The notes under the pieces: generated by a model
What the model saw: only the letters and a program-made list of their open reading frames with translations
Database searches by the model: none
What the model was told of the DNA's origin: nothing
Made by a program: the position numbers and the translations under genes
DNA from: Tissierellia bacterium
Lineage (GTDB): Bacteria > Bacillota > Clostridia > Tissierellales > Sedimentibacteraceae
Reading direction: 5' to 3'
DNA: 42,525 nt
NCBI GenBank assembly: GCA_028709465.1
Contig: JAQVWY010000015.1
Coordinates: forward strand, 1-42,525
Shown: positions 1 through 8,612 of the stretch, one piece after another
How positions within the stretch are numbered: position 1 is the stretch's first letter
How the letters are laid out: each line of letters starts with the position of its first letter

Positions 1-63
1 ACCAAATTCCTGATTTGCCTAAGATTTAATTTTTAAATACATGATTATTTTTTAAGTCTATTT

Positions 64-123
64 TTAGTAGGCTTTTTTGTTATACAATTTTTTAACGTTT
101 GACGTTATTCTGTTTTCTTTCAA
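64..123 (-). CDS. Possible 19-residue microprotein
   Basis: A TTG codon at 123 is preceded by a strong ribosome site (GAAGGAGAT, about 5 nt away) and opens a 19-codon frame, MKENRITSNVKKLYNKKAY, ending in TAA at 64. The peptide is basic and hydrophilic. It lies beyond the cdaR terminator, so it would need its own promoter, which I cannot see. It may be a chance frame or the head of a decayed gene. I do not recognise it. Confidence 0.22.
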   Translation of the reverse strand: MKENRITSNVKKLYNKKAY

Positions 124-137
124 ACTATCTCCTTCAA

Positions 138-182
138 AAAATTCTTATCTACTTAAATCTTTGATTATTAGATAAGAATTTT
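138..182 (-). terminator. Rho-independent terminator of the cdaA-cdaR operon
   Basis: A 14-bp stem (arms 138-151 and 169-182, AAAATTCTTATCTA and its complement) is followed on the minus strand by a short T-run. It begins 15 nt beyond the cdaR stop codon. Confidence 0.75.
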
Positions 183-196
183 ATATTTAAACTTTA

Positions 197-1426
197 TTAT
201 TCTAAAGCATCACTAGTTTTAATCAGTTCAACTTTAATAGTATCTTTGTTTAAAAGAATATTATCAAGTACTTTATCAGTATTTTTTTGTATTGTTATAT
301 TATTTGTACCTAATACAGCATCACCTAAGTCAATAGATAATTTAATGTCATTTTTAGTAATTTTATTTACAATACTAGAAGCTCCGACCACTGTAATAGA
401 AATAGTTTGATCTTCATCTAATATATTCATTGCATAGCCTTCATTTATATTAGTTATTTCAATTTCATCCAAATCTACAACTATTTCTTTTTCAATAATT
501 TCCTCTATTGTAGCACTTACTACGGGAGAAGAATCTAAACCTAATATTATTATGTCATTGTCATCAATTATTTCCTTAGATGATAGTACATTATGATATG
601 ACCCGGTAATATCAAGTTCTTGAACTTCTAATTCTTTAATAGTATCAAGTATATCTTTTCTACCTGCAATCCTAACCCTTTGTGGATTAACAGTTACATC
701 TACTAATTTGTAACCTTCAAGAGGTTCACCAATAATATTAGGAATTAAATTAACGTATTTTGTAGGGTAAATAGGCACTGTAACCTTAACATTGTCAACG
801 GGAGATGACATGAAAATTTCAGTATCTACACCATTGTATATTCTTACAGGAACTATTTTTTCAACCAAACTAGTGGCACCTTCAACATTAATTGTTGCAA
901 TAGCGTATTTCGCAGAATCCACTATGCTTCTAGGTCCAGTTATTTTTACTGATGAAGGATTAGGCTCACCATACCCTCTATAGTAATCCTTTGCTTGATT
1001 ACCATCATATTTTATATCCACATCCATAACTCTTGATACTATGCTTTCTACAGTGCATGGAATTTGAGAAGGATACGTACTTATAATTTCAATTCCGCTA
1101 GGCCCAGTAATTTCAACTTTTGCATTTTGTGTTCCTTCTGTAAATCCTAATACATCAATATATGCAGAAAAATCACTTTTATTTATTTTAACAAGCTGTT
1201 CAGCTGTTCCTTTTACTTTAACATTTATTGTTAAATTATCTTTATCAACATTCATTAAAACCATATTGGAATTATCTAATGCTGATAAACTTTTTATAGT
1301 AACCGGGATATTGGTAATATTTGCATCTTGAATAGGATTAGTTTGAACCATGACAATTGCCCATAAACCAATTGAAATAATTAAACATGTGATTTGAATG
1401 AATAGTTTTTCATTTTTTATCTTCAT
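197..1426 (-). CDS. cdaR: CdaR, YbbR-domain regulator of the diadenylate cyclase
   Basis: This is a 409-residue protein with one N-terminal membrane segment (about residues 7-27, LFIQITCLIISIGLWAIVM) followed by four successive YbbR-type repeats. Typical phrases are NPSSVKITGPRSIV and NPQRVRIAGRKDIL. In Firmicutes, CdaR is anchored in the membrane with its repeats outside and modulates CdaA. The open frame extends upstream to 1573, but the ATG at 1426 is chosen because it has an in-place GGAG site and starts exactly before the membrane segment. The gene overlaps the end of cdaA by 17 bp, which indicates translational coupling. The usual downstream partner glmM is absent; a terminator follows instead. 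Confidence 0.93.
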   Translation of the reverse strand: MKIKNEKLFIQITCLIISIGLWAIVMVQTNPIQDANITNIPVTIKSLSALDNSNMVLMNVDKDNLTINVKVKGTAEQLVKINKSDFSAYIDVLGFTEGTQNAKVEITGPSGIEIISTYPSQIPCTVESIVSRVMDVDIKYDGNQAKDYYRGYGEPNPSSVKITGPRSIVDSAKYAIATINVEGATSLVEKIVPVRIYNGVDTEIFMSSPVDNVKVTVPIYPTKYVNLIPNIIGEPLEGYKLVDVTVNPQRVRIAGRKDILDTIKELEVQELDITGSYHNVLSSKEIIDDNDIIILGLDSSPVVSATIEEIIEKEIVVDLDEIEITNINEGYAMNILDEDQTISITVVGASSIVNKITKNDIKLSIDLGDAVLGTNNITIQKNTDKVLDNILLNKDTIKVELIKTSDALE

Positions 1427-2237
1427 TTCGTAATCTCCATTTATCAAATAAATTTGGTTTATCAGTTTCAGTATAAATACTAGACAATAATTTTTGTAAT
1501 TCTTCGATTTGAATATTTCTATATAGCCTTCCTTCAACTGCATAGGAAATATAACCTGTTTCTTCAGATACAATTAAAGCAATTGAATCTGATCTTTCAG
1601 TCATTCCTATAGCTGCTCTATGTCTCGTACCAATATCTTTGCTTAATAAATTATTATCTGTTAATGGTAAAAAACATCCTGCAGCTCTAATGGTATAATT
1701 TTGAATTATTACTGCGCCATCGTGTAAAGGTGTATTTGGTATAAAAATATTTATCAATAAACCACTTGATATTTCTGCATTTAATATTGTACCTGTATCA
1801 GCTATGTCATTTAATCCTATTTTTTTCTCAAAAATAATAAGTGCACCAATTTTCTGTCTTGCCAAAGATGATGTAGCTAATACAATTTCTTTAATTACTG
1901 ATTCTGAAGTAGCAGTATTCCTTTCTAGTGTACTAAAAGAGAACATCGATTTAGTTCCTATATACTCCAAAGCCTTTCTAATTTCCGGTTGAAATACAAC
2001 AACTAATGCAATAATACCTACTTGAAATGTATGGTCTAAAATATATTTAACCATATGAAGCTCAAAAAGTGTTGATATTGGAATTAAAATTATTAATAAA
2101 CCGATACCTTTTATAAGCTGCTTTGCTCTCATATCTCTAATAAGCATATAACCATGATATAACACATAGTATACTATAGCTATATCAATAATGCTGTTTA
2201 TGCCTATATTAGTAAATATTAATTTTATTCGCTCCAT
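1410..2237 (-). CDS. cdaA: CdaA, membrane diadenylate cyclase
   Basis: The product, 275 residues, makes c-di-AMP from two ATP molecules. Three hydrophobic segments in the first 90 residues are followed by the DAC (DisA_N) domain. The two signature motifs are intact: DGA at about residues 173-175 (within PLHDGAVII) and RHR at about 205-207 (GTRHRAAIGMTERSD). The length is normal for CdaA. The frame could open at a TTG at 2252, but the ATG at 2237 has GGGATG 7 nt upstream and gives the expected MERI start. It lies between the CapA-like gene (20-nt gap) and cdaR (17-bp overlap), all co-directional, so it is the middle gene of an operon. c-di-AMP controls potassium, osmolyte and cell-wall homeostasis in this phylum. 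Confidence 0.96.
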   Translation of the reverse strand: MERIKLIFTNIGINSIIDIAIVYYVLYHGYMLIRDMRAKQLIKGIGLLIILIPISTLFELHMVKYILDHTFQVGIIALVVVFQPEIRKALEYIGTKSMFSFSTLERNTATSESVIKEIVLATSSLARQKIGALIIFEKKIGLNDIADTGTILNAEISSGLLINIFIPNTPLHDGAVIIQNYTIRAAGCFLPLTDNNLLSKDIGTRHRAAIGMTERSDSIALIVSEETGYISYAVEGRLYRNIQIEELQKLLSSIYTETDKPNLFDKWRLRNEDKK

Positions 2238-2257
2238 AATACCACATCCCAAATTTA

Positions 2258-3520
2258 TTATTCTACATCCATTTGACTCATCGTATCATTATAAGATCTG
2301 TTCATTCTATCCTTATAATAATTTAAATCTTCATTTTCAATATAATCCATTATTGGATATACCACATGTTCTGTATTACCATTTTCTCCAGTACCCTTAT
2401 AAACCCATAAAGGTATATACTCAATATTCTTTATTGAAACTTCGCCAGTTTCACCCTTTTTCTCTATTTCAATATTAATAATAACTCCGTCTTCAGTATA
2501 TTGAGGATTTGTAACTCCATAAGGAGTAAGTGTTTCAATTCTTTGATTTGATATAAAATTGCCCATTGAATAAATTATAAACTTTTTTTCACCTTCATAA
2601 TCAATTGTTTTTGATGGTTGCACAACATGAGGGTGGCTTCCGAGTATAATATCAACACCTTCTTTAAATAACATATCTGCCAATGCTTCTTGTCTTTCGT
2701 TTTGAATTCTTGCATATTCATTACCCCAATGAAAATATGCTACAATGACATCAACATTTTGTTCTTTAGCATAATTAATATCCTCAATCAATTTTTCTTC
2801 ATCAATGATATTAACCATTTTATCTAAATCTTCTGGTGAAATTACACTTTCTAATCCATTAACCATTTCAGTATATGAAATAAAGCCTAATTTAATTCCT
2901 TTAACATCCTTAATCAAAACTCTAGACTCAGGTTTCGAAACATATGTACCAATATTGTCCATTCCCCTGTTATTGATTTCTTCTACAGTTCTTATAATTC
3001 CAGCTTTCCTTGTATCTAGACTATGATTGTTTGCAGTTGACAATATATCGATTCCTGCTTCTTTAATTGCATCTAATACTTCGTCTGGTGCATTAAACAA
3101 CGGATATCCTTGATAAGCATAAACTTCATCACCAGCTGTTGTACCTTCAAAATTTGCAATAGCTATATCTGCATCTTCAAATATGTTTTTTACATATTTA
3201 AAACTTTTTCTAAAATCATATGAATTTGATAATTTATCGTAGGCACCATCAATTTGTGAAGGATGGAACATAATGTCACCAGTCGCTGATAAAGTAATTG
3301 TAACATCTTCAATAGGTTCTGGCTCATTTGGTTCATTTGGTTCATTTGTATTTTGTATATTTTCATTTTGTGAAATATCAGTATTTTCATTTGTATTTTT
3401 TTGTTTTTCTCTAGCTAAACCATTAACAGCTACAATAGCTGAAATAATTCCTATAATAACTAAAAGAAAAACAATATTTCGTTTTTTTCTTCTTCTGATT
3501 CTTCTGGATCTTCTGCTCAT
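2258..3520 (-). CDS. CapA-family (PGA_cap) metallophosphatase-like protein, membrane-anchored
   Basis: The 420-residue protein begins with a very basic stretch (RRSRRIRRRKKR) and one membrane segment (about 15-33), so the bulk lies outside the cell. An acidic Asn/Glu/Pro linker (about 40-70) precedes the CapA fold. Family metal-site phrases are present: SATGDIMFH, NFEGTT, STANNHSLD, YFHWGNEY and LGSHPHVVQP. CapA/PgsA proteins take part in poly-gamma-glutamate capsule production, but most stand-alone clostridial members have no assigned substrate and no capBC lies nearby. It is first in the operon with cdaA and cdaR. The ATG at 3520 has a GGGGAT ribosome site. Exact function is unknown. Confidence 0.88.
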   Translation of the reverse strand: MSRRSRRIRRRKKRNIVFLLVIIGIISAIVAVNGLAREKQKNTNENTDISQNENIQNTNEPNEPNEPEPIEDVTITLSATGDIMFHPSQIDGAYDKLSNSYDFRKSFKYVKNIFEDADIAIANFEGTTAGDEVYAYQGYPLFNAPDEVLDAIKEAGIDILSTANNHSLDTRKAGIIRTVEEINNRGMDNIGTYVSKPESRVLIKDVKGIKLGFISYTEMVNGLESVISPEDLDKMVNIIDEEKLIEDINYAKEQNVDVIVAYFHWGNEYARIQNERQEALADMLFKEGVDIILGSHPHVVQPSKTIDYEGEKKFIIYSMGNFISNQRIETLTPYGVTNPQYTEDGVIINIEIEKKGETGEVSIKNIEYIPLWVYKGTGENGNTEHVVYPIMDYIENEDLNYYKDRMNRSYNDTMSQMDVE

Positions 3521-3549
3521 TTTTATCCCCTTAATAATTCATATATATA

Positions 3550-3578
3550 ATATTAACTTAATACATTGGTTTTTGCAA
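3550..3578 (-). promoter_or_regulatory. Promoter of the CapA-like/cdaA/cdaR operon
   Basis: TTGCAA (3578-3573), a 17-nt spacer and TAATAT (3555-3550) on the minus strand give a good SigA-type promoter about 30 nt before the ATG at 3520. Confidence 0.55.
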
Positions 3579-3616
3579 TAAATTAATTATTAAAAATCGC
3601 TTAAAATTCTATGTTA

Positions 3617-3634
3617 TAATTACTTAAGTAATTA
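3617..3634. promoter_or_regulatory. Perfect 18-bp palindrome, candidate operator
   Basis: TAATTACTTAAGTAATTA reads identically on both strands. It lies between the ygiQ stop codon and the operon promoter at 3550-3578, about 40 bp upstream of the -35. There is no loop and no T-run, so it is less likely to be a terminator than a dimeric protein site. The cognate regulator is unknown, and AT-rich DNA makes chance palindromes common. Confidence 0.3.
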
Positions 3635-3652
3635 AATATCGACATAAATTTT

Positions 3653-5464
3653 TTATTTTTTATATTTTTGATTATTATTTTTAGGTTTTATTAAAGCATT
3701 AGAATCAAAACCTATCAAATCATATCTTTTTTCCTTAGTTAAAGCTTTATAAACTAATTCATAATTTTCCTTTTTATTATATTGCATTAACGCTCTTTGC
3801 ATTTTTCTTTCTTCTATATCTTTTGGAATATACACATTTTCTCCAGTCATAGGATTTATACCTGTATAATACATACAAGTGGATAATGTTCCAGGTGTCG
3901 GATAAAAGTCCTGTACCTGCTCTGGAATATGACCCATATCACGGATATATTCAGCTAGTTCAATAGAATCTTTCAATGTTGAGCCTGGATGTGAAGAAAT
4001 AAAGTATGGAACAATATACTGATTTTTATTTTGTTTTTTGTTTTCATCATAAAACCTTTCTACAAATTGATTATATACTTTTATCGAAGGCTTACCCATT
4101 AATTTAAGAACTTTATCAGATACATGTTCAGGTGCTGTTCTTAATTGACCACTAACATGATATTTACAAAGCTCTTTAATAAAATCGTCCTTACTATCAT
4201 ATAATACATAATCATACCTTATGCCTGATCTTATAAAAACTTTTTTTATTTTCTTTATTTTTCTAATTTTCCTTAATAACTCAATATAATCTTTATGATC
4301 TACATCTAGGTTTTTGCATTTTTCTGGAGAAAGACAACTTTTATCATTGCATGCTCCAAATTTTTCTTGTTTTTTACATGATCTAATTCTAAAGTTTGCA
4401 GTTGGGCCTCCAACATCATGTATATAGCCTTTAAAGTCCTTGTCTTGTGTCATCTTTTCTGCTTCTTTTATTATTGAATCATGACTTCTAGATTGTACAA
4501 TCCTACCTTGATGAAAATTTAAAGCACAAAAATTACATCCCCCAAAACAACCTCTGACGCTTGTAATGCTAAATTTAATTTCATTAAGCGCAGGTATTCC
4601 TCCATCTTTTTTGTAAATTGGGTGATAATTCGTCATATAATTTAAATCATATATATCATCAAGCTCCATTTGAGATAATGTATCCATTGGTGGATTTTGA
4701 ATAACATATATATTTCCGTATTTTTCTACTAAGGTTTTACCAGATATGGGATCCGTATTTTCGAATTGCAATTTAAAGCTTTCAGCATATTTCTCTTTAG
4801 AAGAGGATACTTCCTGAAAACTTGGAAGCATAATAGGTTCAAAGGCACGTTCTATGTCACGAGTTCTATAAACAGTTCCTTTAATAAATGTTATTTCTTC
4901 TATAGGAATACCACTTTCAAGAGCTTCAGCAATTTGTATGATTGATTTTTCTCCCATACCATAAACAAGTAAATTAGCTCCAGAATCCATTAAAACAGAC
5001 CTTTTTACACTATCAGTCCAATAATCATAATGACTCATTCTTCTTAAGCTGGCTTCAATACCACCAATAATTATAGGTACATTTTTATATGCTTCTCTAA
5101 TTTTATTCGCATAAACTGTAACAGCTCTGTCAGGTCTTAAATTTGGTTTACCACCAGGTGAATAAGCATCAGTATGTCTCTTCTTTTTAAAAGAAGTATA
5201 ATGATTAACCATTGAATCTATATTTCCAGAATTAATTAAAAAACCATATTTAGGTATACCTAAAATTTTGAATGATTCTATATCTCTCCAATTAGGTTGA
5301 GCTATTACCCCCACTCTATATCCATATCTTTCTAAAAGTCTAGATATTATTGCAGCTCCAAAAGAAGAATGATCAACATAAGCATCACCTGTGACAAAAA
5401 CAAAATCACATTGATCCCATCCTCTTTTTTTCATATCATCTATATTAATTGGTAAAAAATCCAT
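3653..5464 (-). CDS. YgiQ-family radical SAM protein
   Basis: A 603-residue protein that opens with the family signature ([16 protein letters not shown], then VGVIAQPNW). The radical SAM cluster motif CxxxCxxC is at C306, C310 and C313 ([17 protein letters not shown]). A later cysteine cluster ([21 protein letters not shown]) may bind a second cofactor. The C-terminal part contains the family phrase [20 protein letters not shown]. YgiQ proteins are widespread and carry a UPF0313 domain; their reaction is not established. The start at 5464 is fixed by GGAGGTTAT immediately upstream. It is preceded by the pduL terminator and appears to be transcribed alone. Confidence 0.93.
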   Translation of the reverse strand: MDFLPINIDDMKKRGWDQCDFVFVTGDAYVDHSSFGAAIISRLLERYGYRVGVIAQPNWRDIESFKILGIPKYGFLINSGNIDSMVNHYTSFKKKRHTDAYSPGGKPNLRPDRAVTVYANKIREAYKNVPIIIGGIEASLRRMSHYDYWTDSVKRSVLMDSGANLLVYGMGEKSIIQIAEALESGIPIEEITFIKGTVYRTRDIERAFEPIMLPSFQEVSSSKEKYAESFKLQFENTDPISGKTLVEKYGNIYVIQNPPMDTLSQMELDDIYDLNYMTNYHPIYKKDGGIPALNEIKFSITSVRGCFGGCNFCALNFHQGRIVQSRSHDSIIKEAEKMTQDKDFKGYIHDVGGPTANFRIRSCKKQEKFGACNDKSCLSPEKCKNLDVDHKDYIELLRKIRKIKKIKKVFIRSGIRYDYVLYDSKDDFIKELCKYHVSGQLRTAPEHVSDKVLKLMGKPSIKVYNQFVERFYDENKKQNKNQYIVPYFISSHPGSTLKDSIELAEYIRDMGHIPEQVQDFYPTPGTLSTCMYYTGINPMTGENVYIPKDIEERKMQRALMQYNKKENYELVYKALTKEKRYDLIGFDSNALIKPKNNNQKYKK

Positions 5465-5592
5465 ATAACCTCCGATTTATAATGCAGAATGCAGAATTAA
5501 TTCTCTTACAAAAAACTTAATCTATTCTTTATTTTTTATTTATTTATTAATTAATTATACCATCAATTGTATTAAAAAAACAATAAAAACAA

Positions 5593-5670
5593 AAAAGTAG
5601 TAATTAAAGAGGTTACTGAATTTGCCATTCTGACATTTTTTCAGTAACCTTCAATTAAATCACTACTTTT
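5593..5670 (-). terminator. Long two-part hairpin terminator after pduL
   Basis: The outer stem AAAAGTAGT/ACTACTTTT (5593-5601 with 5662-5670) and inner stem AGGTTACTGAA/TTCAGTAACCT (5610-5620 with 5640-5650) enclose an imperfect middle. On the minus strand it is followed by TTTTTTGTTTTTATTG, a strong terminator for pduL. The surrounding 312-bp gap (5465-5776) holds no gene. Short AATGCAGAAT/ATTCTGCATT boxes sit at its two ends (5481-5490 and 5769-5778), in opposite orientation. Confidence 0.65.
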
Positions 5671-5776
5671 ATAATAATAATTTTAAATTCTTCACTACGT
5701 TCAATTAATTAACTTACGTTTTTTAATACAACAAGATTTTAATTATCTGCATTTCTACATTAATTACAATTCTGCA

Positions 5777-6352
5777 TTATTTAAACGCTTCTACAACATC
5801 TCCGTTTGAAAGGCCTGCTGCATTTCCTTCTTCAATATCAAGATGGAAATCTAATGCATAGTTATCACCGACTCTACATAATACATTGTCAAAAACTAAC
5901 CCTCTTTGTCCATCAACTTTTACTTTAACTATATCTTTATCCTTAACACCAAATTTCTCACCATCAGTTGTATGTAAATGTATATGTCTTGATGCAACAA
6001 TTACACCTTTAGTTAACTCTACTTCACCTTTTGGTCCTACTAATTTAACGCCTGGTGTTCCTTCAAGTTTTCCAGAATCTCTTACAGGAACATTCTTAAG
6101 TCCAAGTGTAATCGCATCTGATATTGATAGTTCTACCTGTGACTCTTTTCTAACTGGTCCAAGAATTCTAACTCCTGGAATTGTTCTTTTTGGTCCTACT
6201 ATGTCAACTTTTTCATCACAAGCAAATTGACCAGGTTGACTTAAATCTTTTATCCATGTAAGTTCATAACCTTCTCCAAATAATGTATCTAAATCTTCCT
6301 GAGATAAGTGAATATGTTTATTTGATAATCCCACTGGTACTTTAAAGCTCAT
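5777..6352 (-). CDS. pduL: PduL-type phosphate acyltransferase (phosphotransacylase)
   Basis: The 191-residue enzyme of the PTAC family interconverts acyl-CoA and acyl phosphate, typically propanoyl-CoA or acetyl-CoA. The duplicated beta-barrel shows in two matched halves: VGLSNKHIHLSQEDLDTLFG near residue 10 and ASRHIHLHTTDGEKFGV near residue 120. The zinc-binding histidines of both HIHL motifs are present, and a third His lies in DFHLDIEEGNAAG near the C-terminus. No encapsulation peptide is visible and no microcompartment genes are near, so this is a housekeeping-type PduL, probably used with acetate kinase for ATP production. The first ATG (6364) contains the ribosome site GGAGGA itself, so the ATG at 6352 is the start. 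It ends in the hairpin terminator downstream. Confidence 0.92.
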   Translation of the reverse strand: MSFKVPVGLSNKHIHLSQEDLDTLFGEGYELTWIKDLSQPGQFACDEKVDIVGPKRTIPGVRILGPVRKESQVELSISDAITLGLKNVPVRDSGKLEGTPGVKLVGPKGEVELTKGVIVASRHIHLHTTDGEKFGVKDKDIVKVKVDGQRGLVFDNVLCRVGDNYALDFHLDIEEGNAAGLSNGDVVEAFK

Positions 6353-6449
6353 ATTGTCCTCCATATATTAAATTTATCATTAGTTTAAATTATAATATAA
6401 CTTCTAAATAATAGCAACCTTAAAATTTATTTTTGAATAAAAGTATAAG

Positions 6450-7349
6450 TTATTCTTTAACTTTTGTTCTAATAGTTTTTAATAATAAAAAATACAAAGC
6501 ACTTATTATCGTTAAAACTATAAAATAGTAAGAAATATATATAGTTAAATTATTATTTGGCATAAATTCTGACATTATATAAAAGAAAATAGATGATGCT
6601 ATATATATAATTATTTTTTTAGTATTGAAAATATTATTTTTTAAGACTTTATATTTCTTTACATCTTTTCTTATTTTAGAATCATGTATTTGTTTATAAA
6701 AATAATTATCTTCAGGCAAGTATTTGTTTTTATTTGCAAATTCATATAACTTATCAATATTAATTATATTTAAATTTAATTTTAATTTTTCAATATTATT
6801 TTTGGCATCATTACTTAAATTATTCGTTGTGACTATGATACCATTTTTTATAGTACTATTATTTATTATGCTAATAAAATTTCGAACGTCTGTTTTTTCA
6901 ATTTCTGCTCCTTCATGAAACTTATAAATTTTAACATAACAATCAGCATCATGCTTATTAATTAAGTATAAATGTTTTCCTGCCTTTTTAAAATTTTTGT
7001 ATCCTTGCTTTTCAAAATAATATTTTATGAATTTTTCAAATTCAAGTATATCCATTTCATTTATCTTTTTAAAAAAATAATCTTTTTTAAATTTTAATAA
7101 TAATAATTGTTTTCCTTCATTTTCTTTTCTTTCAATTATAAGTTTATTTATCAATGTAAATATTAATAATATCTGCAATGAAAATACTATTGATATGAAT
7201 AATTCAGACGTTATATAGAAAATAATTAAATATACAACAATACAAATTACTAATTTGTAAAGAAATAAATCAGCACGAAAACTAAAATAATTTCTAGAAC
7301 CAATGGTTTCTTCCACATAAACTTTTCTATTTTTATTTCTATTAATCAA
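6450..7349 (-). CDS. Membrane protein with an Mrr-like restriction-endonuclease fold
   Basis: A 299-residue protein with two membrane segments near the N-terminus (about 30-72), a soluble middle and two at the C-terminus (about 245-290). The middle (about 97-205) follows the Mrr_cat pattern: MDILEFEKFIKYYFEKQGY, then DADCYVKIYKF, then NGIIVTTNNLSNDAKNNIEK. Mrr-type nucleases cut modified DNA with a D...QxK site; here the Asp is present but the Gln/Glu is replaced (YVK or IYK), so catalysis is doubtful. It may be a sensor or scaffold. The frame opens at a GTG at 7358, but that codon sits inside the GAGGTGAT ribosome site; the TTG at 7349 is correctly spaced. It is flanked by an orphan small gene and pduL, with no methylase nearby. 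Confidence 0.65.
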   Translation of the reverse strand: MINRNKNRKVYVEETIGSRNYFSFRADLFLYKLVICIVVYLIIFYITSELFISIVFSLQILLIFTLINKLIIERKENEGKQLLLLKFKKDYFFKKINEMDILEFEKFIKYYFEKQGYKNFKKAGKHLYLINKHDADCYVKIYKFHEGAEIEKTDVRNFISIINNSTIKNGIIVTTNNLSNDAKNNIEKLKLNLNIINIDKLYEFANKNKYLPEDNYFYKQIHDSKIRKDVKKYKVLKNNIFNTKKIIIYIASSIFFYIMSEFMPNNNLTIYISYYFIVLTIISALYFLLLKTIRTKVKE

Positions 7350-7410
7350 TATAATCACCTCATTATATTAATTCCCAAATTATTACATTTTATACTTTTT
7401 TATTACTAAA

Positions 7411-7445
7411 TAAAAAAGATTTGAGCTAAATTTTAACCCAAATCT
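7411..7445 (-). terminator. Rho-independent terminator of the 57-residue gene
   Basis: The stem AGATTTG (7417-7423) pairs with CAAATCT (7439-7445). On the minus strand it is followed by six T residues (7416-7411). It ends the transcript from 7653. Confidence 0.65.
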
Positions 7446-7479
7446 AATCTATTTAATTCCTGCATTACCTGCATTATTT

Positions 7480-7653
7480 TTAAATGTTATTTACAGCAGC
7501 TTCCAACTTATCTAAATGCTTTATTGGATAATATGATAATAATTCTTTAAATTGCTCTACTGTAAGGCCTTGCGCTGATGTGTATATTTTTATTTTTTCA
7601 TCAAGACTTGCATTAATAAAACTTTCCTTTATATCTTCAAAACTTTTATCCAT
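7480..7653 (-). CDS. 57-residue protein of unknown function
   Basis: The start ATG at 7653 has AGGAG 9 nt upstream. The product begins MDKSFEDIKESFINASLDEK and ends KHLDKLEAAVNNI. It is predicted all-helical, acidic at its N-terminus and soluble, with no cysteine and no membrane segment. The pattern LTVEQFKELLSYYPIKHLDKL looks like a helix-turn-helix hairpin or a small protein-binding helical pair, but I do not recognise the family. It has its own ribosome site and its own terminator (7411-7445), so it is probably a real single-gene unit. Confidence 0.6.
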   Translation of the reverse strand: MDKSFEDIKESFINASLDEKIKIYTSAQGLTVEQFKELLSYYPIKHLDKLEAAVNNI

Positions 7654-7841
7654 ATATTGTGCTCCTTTCAGTTCTTACATTTTTTATGTTTAAGTGAAAT
7701 AATACATATAATTTTATTTTATATTTAAGTATAACCTTTATTTATTATGACACTTTTACGCGAATCTATTACAATAAAATTTTAGACTATATTTTATTTG
7801 TTAAGATATATTAATCCAATTTTAGTTAATAGTCAATAAAA

Positions 7842-7868
7842 AAGAGATTGTTTTTAAACAAATCTCTT
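7842..7868 (-). terminator. Rho-independent terminator after niaX
   Basis: AAGAGATT (7842-7849) pairs with AATCTCTT (7861-7868). On the minus strand the stem runs into TTTTTTATTG. It lies about 115 bp beyond the niaX stop codon, after the degenerate repeat units. Confidence 0.65.
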
Positions 7869-7897
7869 GTTGTGACTTTGTTATAAATAACTATAAC

Positions 7898-7964
7898 ATT
7901 CTAAACCGTAGGTTAGTGTCATTCTAATAATTTCTGTCATTCTGAACCGCAGGTAAGGAATCTT
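7898..7964. repeat. Two degenerate copies of an interspersed CATTCTGAACCGYAGGT repeat
   Basis: CATTCTAAACCGTAGGTTA (7898-7916) and CATTCTGAACCGCAGGTAA (7938-7956, continuing GGAATCTT) lie 40 bp apart in the same orientation between niaX and its terminator. The same consensus, in palindromic form, occurs at 14898-14973. Sequences of this type are common intergenic repeats in several bacterial groups. Confidence 0.5.
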
Positions 7965-7983
7965 AAGAATTTTTTCAATCATT

Positions 7984-8547
7984 TCAATTATTTACTAAAC
8001 TTTTTATTTTTATAGCTTTAGAAGAATGCTTCCAAATTACCTGTGCTAAATAAAAATCAACCATACTGTGAATTACAGTACCTACTCCAACTAGTAATAT
8101 TACAGATGTAAAAAAACCCTTATCATAGTATAATGGACTCATTCTATTACCAAAGTAAAATGGCAGTACAACCAATACTTCACATATACCATGCAATAAA
8201 CCTATACATAAAGAATATGGTAATGATGATTTTACAGTATCAATTATATTAATATGTTTTTTTAATATTATTGAACCAGCATAAGCGAAAACGATATGCG
8301 AAGCTGCACGCATTACAACTACTAATGGAAATCCTGCCATAAAAAATCCTAATGTTGTTCCAACTGCCACCATAACAGCTATTAATGGCGAAATAAACAT
8401 TGCAATAAATATTGCAACATGACTTGCAAGAGTAAATGAAGCAGGCTCTAATGTTATTTTAATTGGTGATATTATAGGTATTACAATACCTATAGAACAT
8501 AATAATGCAGAAATTGTCATAATATAAAGTTTATTATTTCTATTCAT
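7984..8547 (-). CDS. niaX: NiaX-like ECF transporter S component (niacin)
   Basis: The 187-residue integral membrane protein has five or six hydrophobic segments, starting with LYIMTISALLCSIGIVIPII. The segment ITLEPASFTLASHVAIFIAMF, with its loop before a long hydrophobic stretch, is typical of small substrate-binding S components of ECF transporters, which rely on shared EcfA/EcfT energy subunits encoded elsewhere. Family similarity alone would not give the substrate. Niacin is inferred because the gene lies directly downstream of niaR and has a NiaR-like palindrome in its promoter. The ATG at 8547 has AAAGGA upstream. Confidence 0.82.
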   Translation of the reverse strand: MNRNNKLYIMTISALLCSIGIVIPIISPIKITLEPASFTLASHVAIFIAMFISPLIAVMVAVGTTLGFFMAGFPLVVVMRAASHIVFAYAGSIILKKHINIIDTVKSSLPYSLCIGLLHGICEVLVVLPFYFGNRMSPLYYDKGFFTSVILLVGVGTVIHSMVDFYLAQVIWKHSSKAIKIKSLVNN

Positions 8548-8585
8548 TTTTAAATCCTTTCTTCTAATTAATATAGTAAGTGTAA

Positions 8586-8609
8586 AGCCACGTGTCTTGA
8601 CACCATGCT
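8586..8609 (-). promoter_or_regulatory. NiaR operator upstream of niaX
   Basis: The interrupted palindrome AGC-CAC-GTGTC-TT-GACAC-CAT-GCT is centred at 8597-8598, just downstream of the -10 of the niaX promoter, so a bound repressor would block transcription initiation. The GTGTC/GACAC core resembles published NiaR (YrxA) sites, and the niaR gene is adjacent. Confidence 0.72.
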
Positions 8610-8612
8610 TTA

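Noticed and set aside
1427-1573. N-terminal extension of CdaR
   Set aside because: It lies wholly within cdaA and lacks a ribosome site; the ATG at 1426 has one and precedes the membrane segment.
5481-5778. MITE-like element bounded by AATGCAGAAT/ATTCTGCATT
   Set aside because: The boxes are short, no target duplication is visible and the inner hairpin is explained as the pduL terminator.
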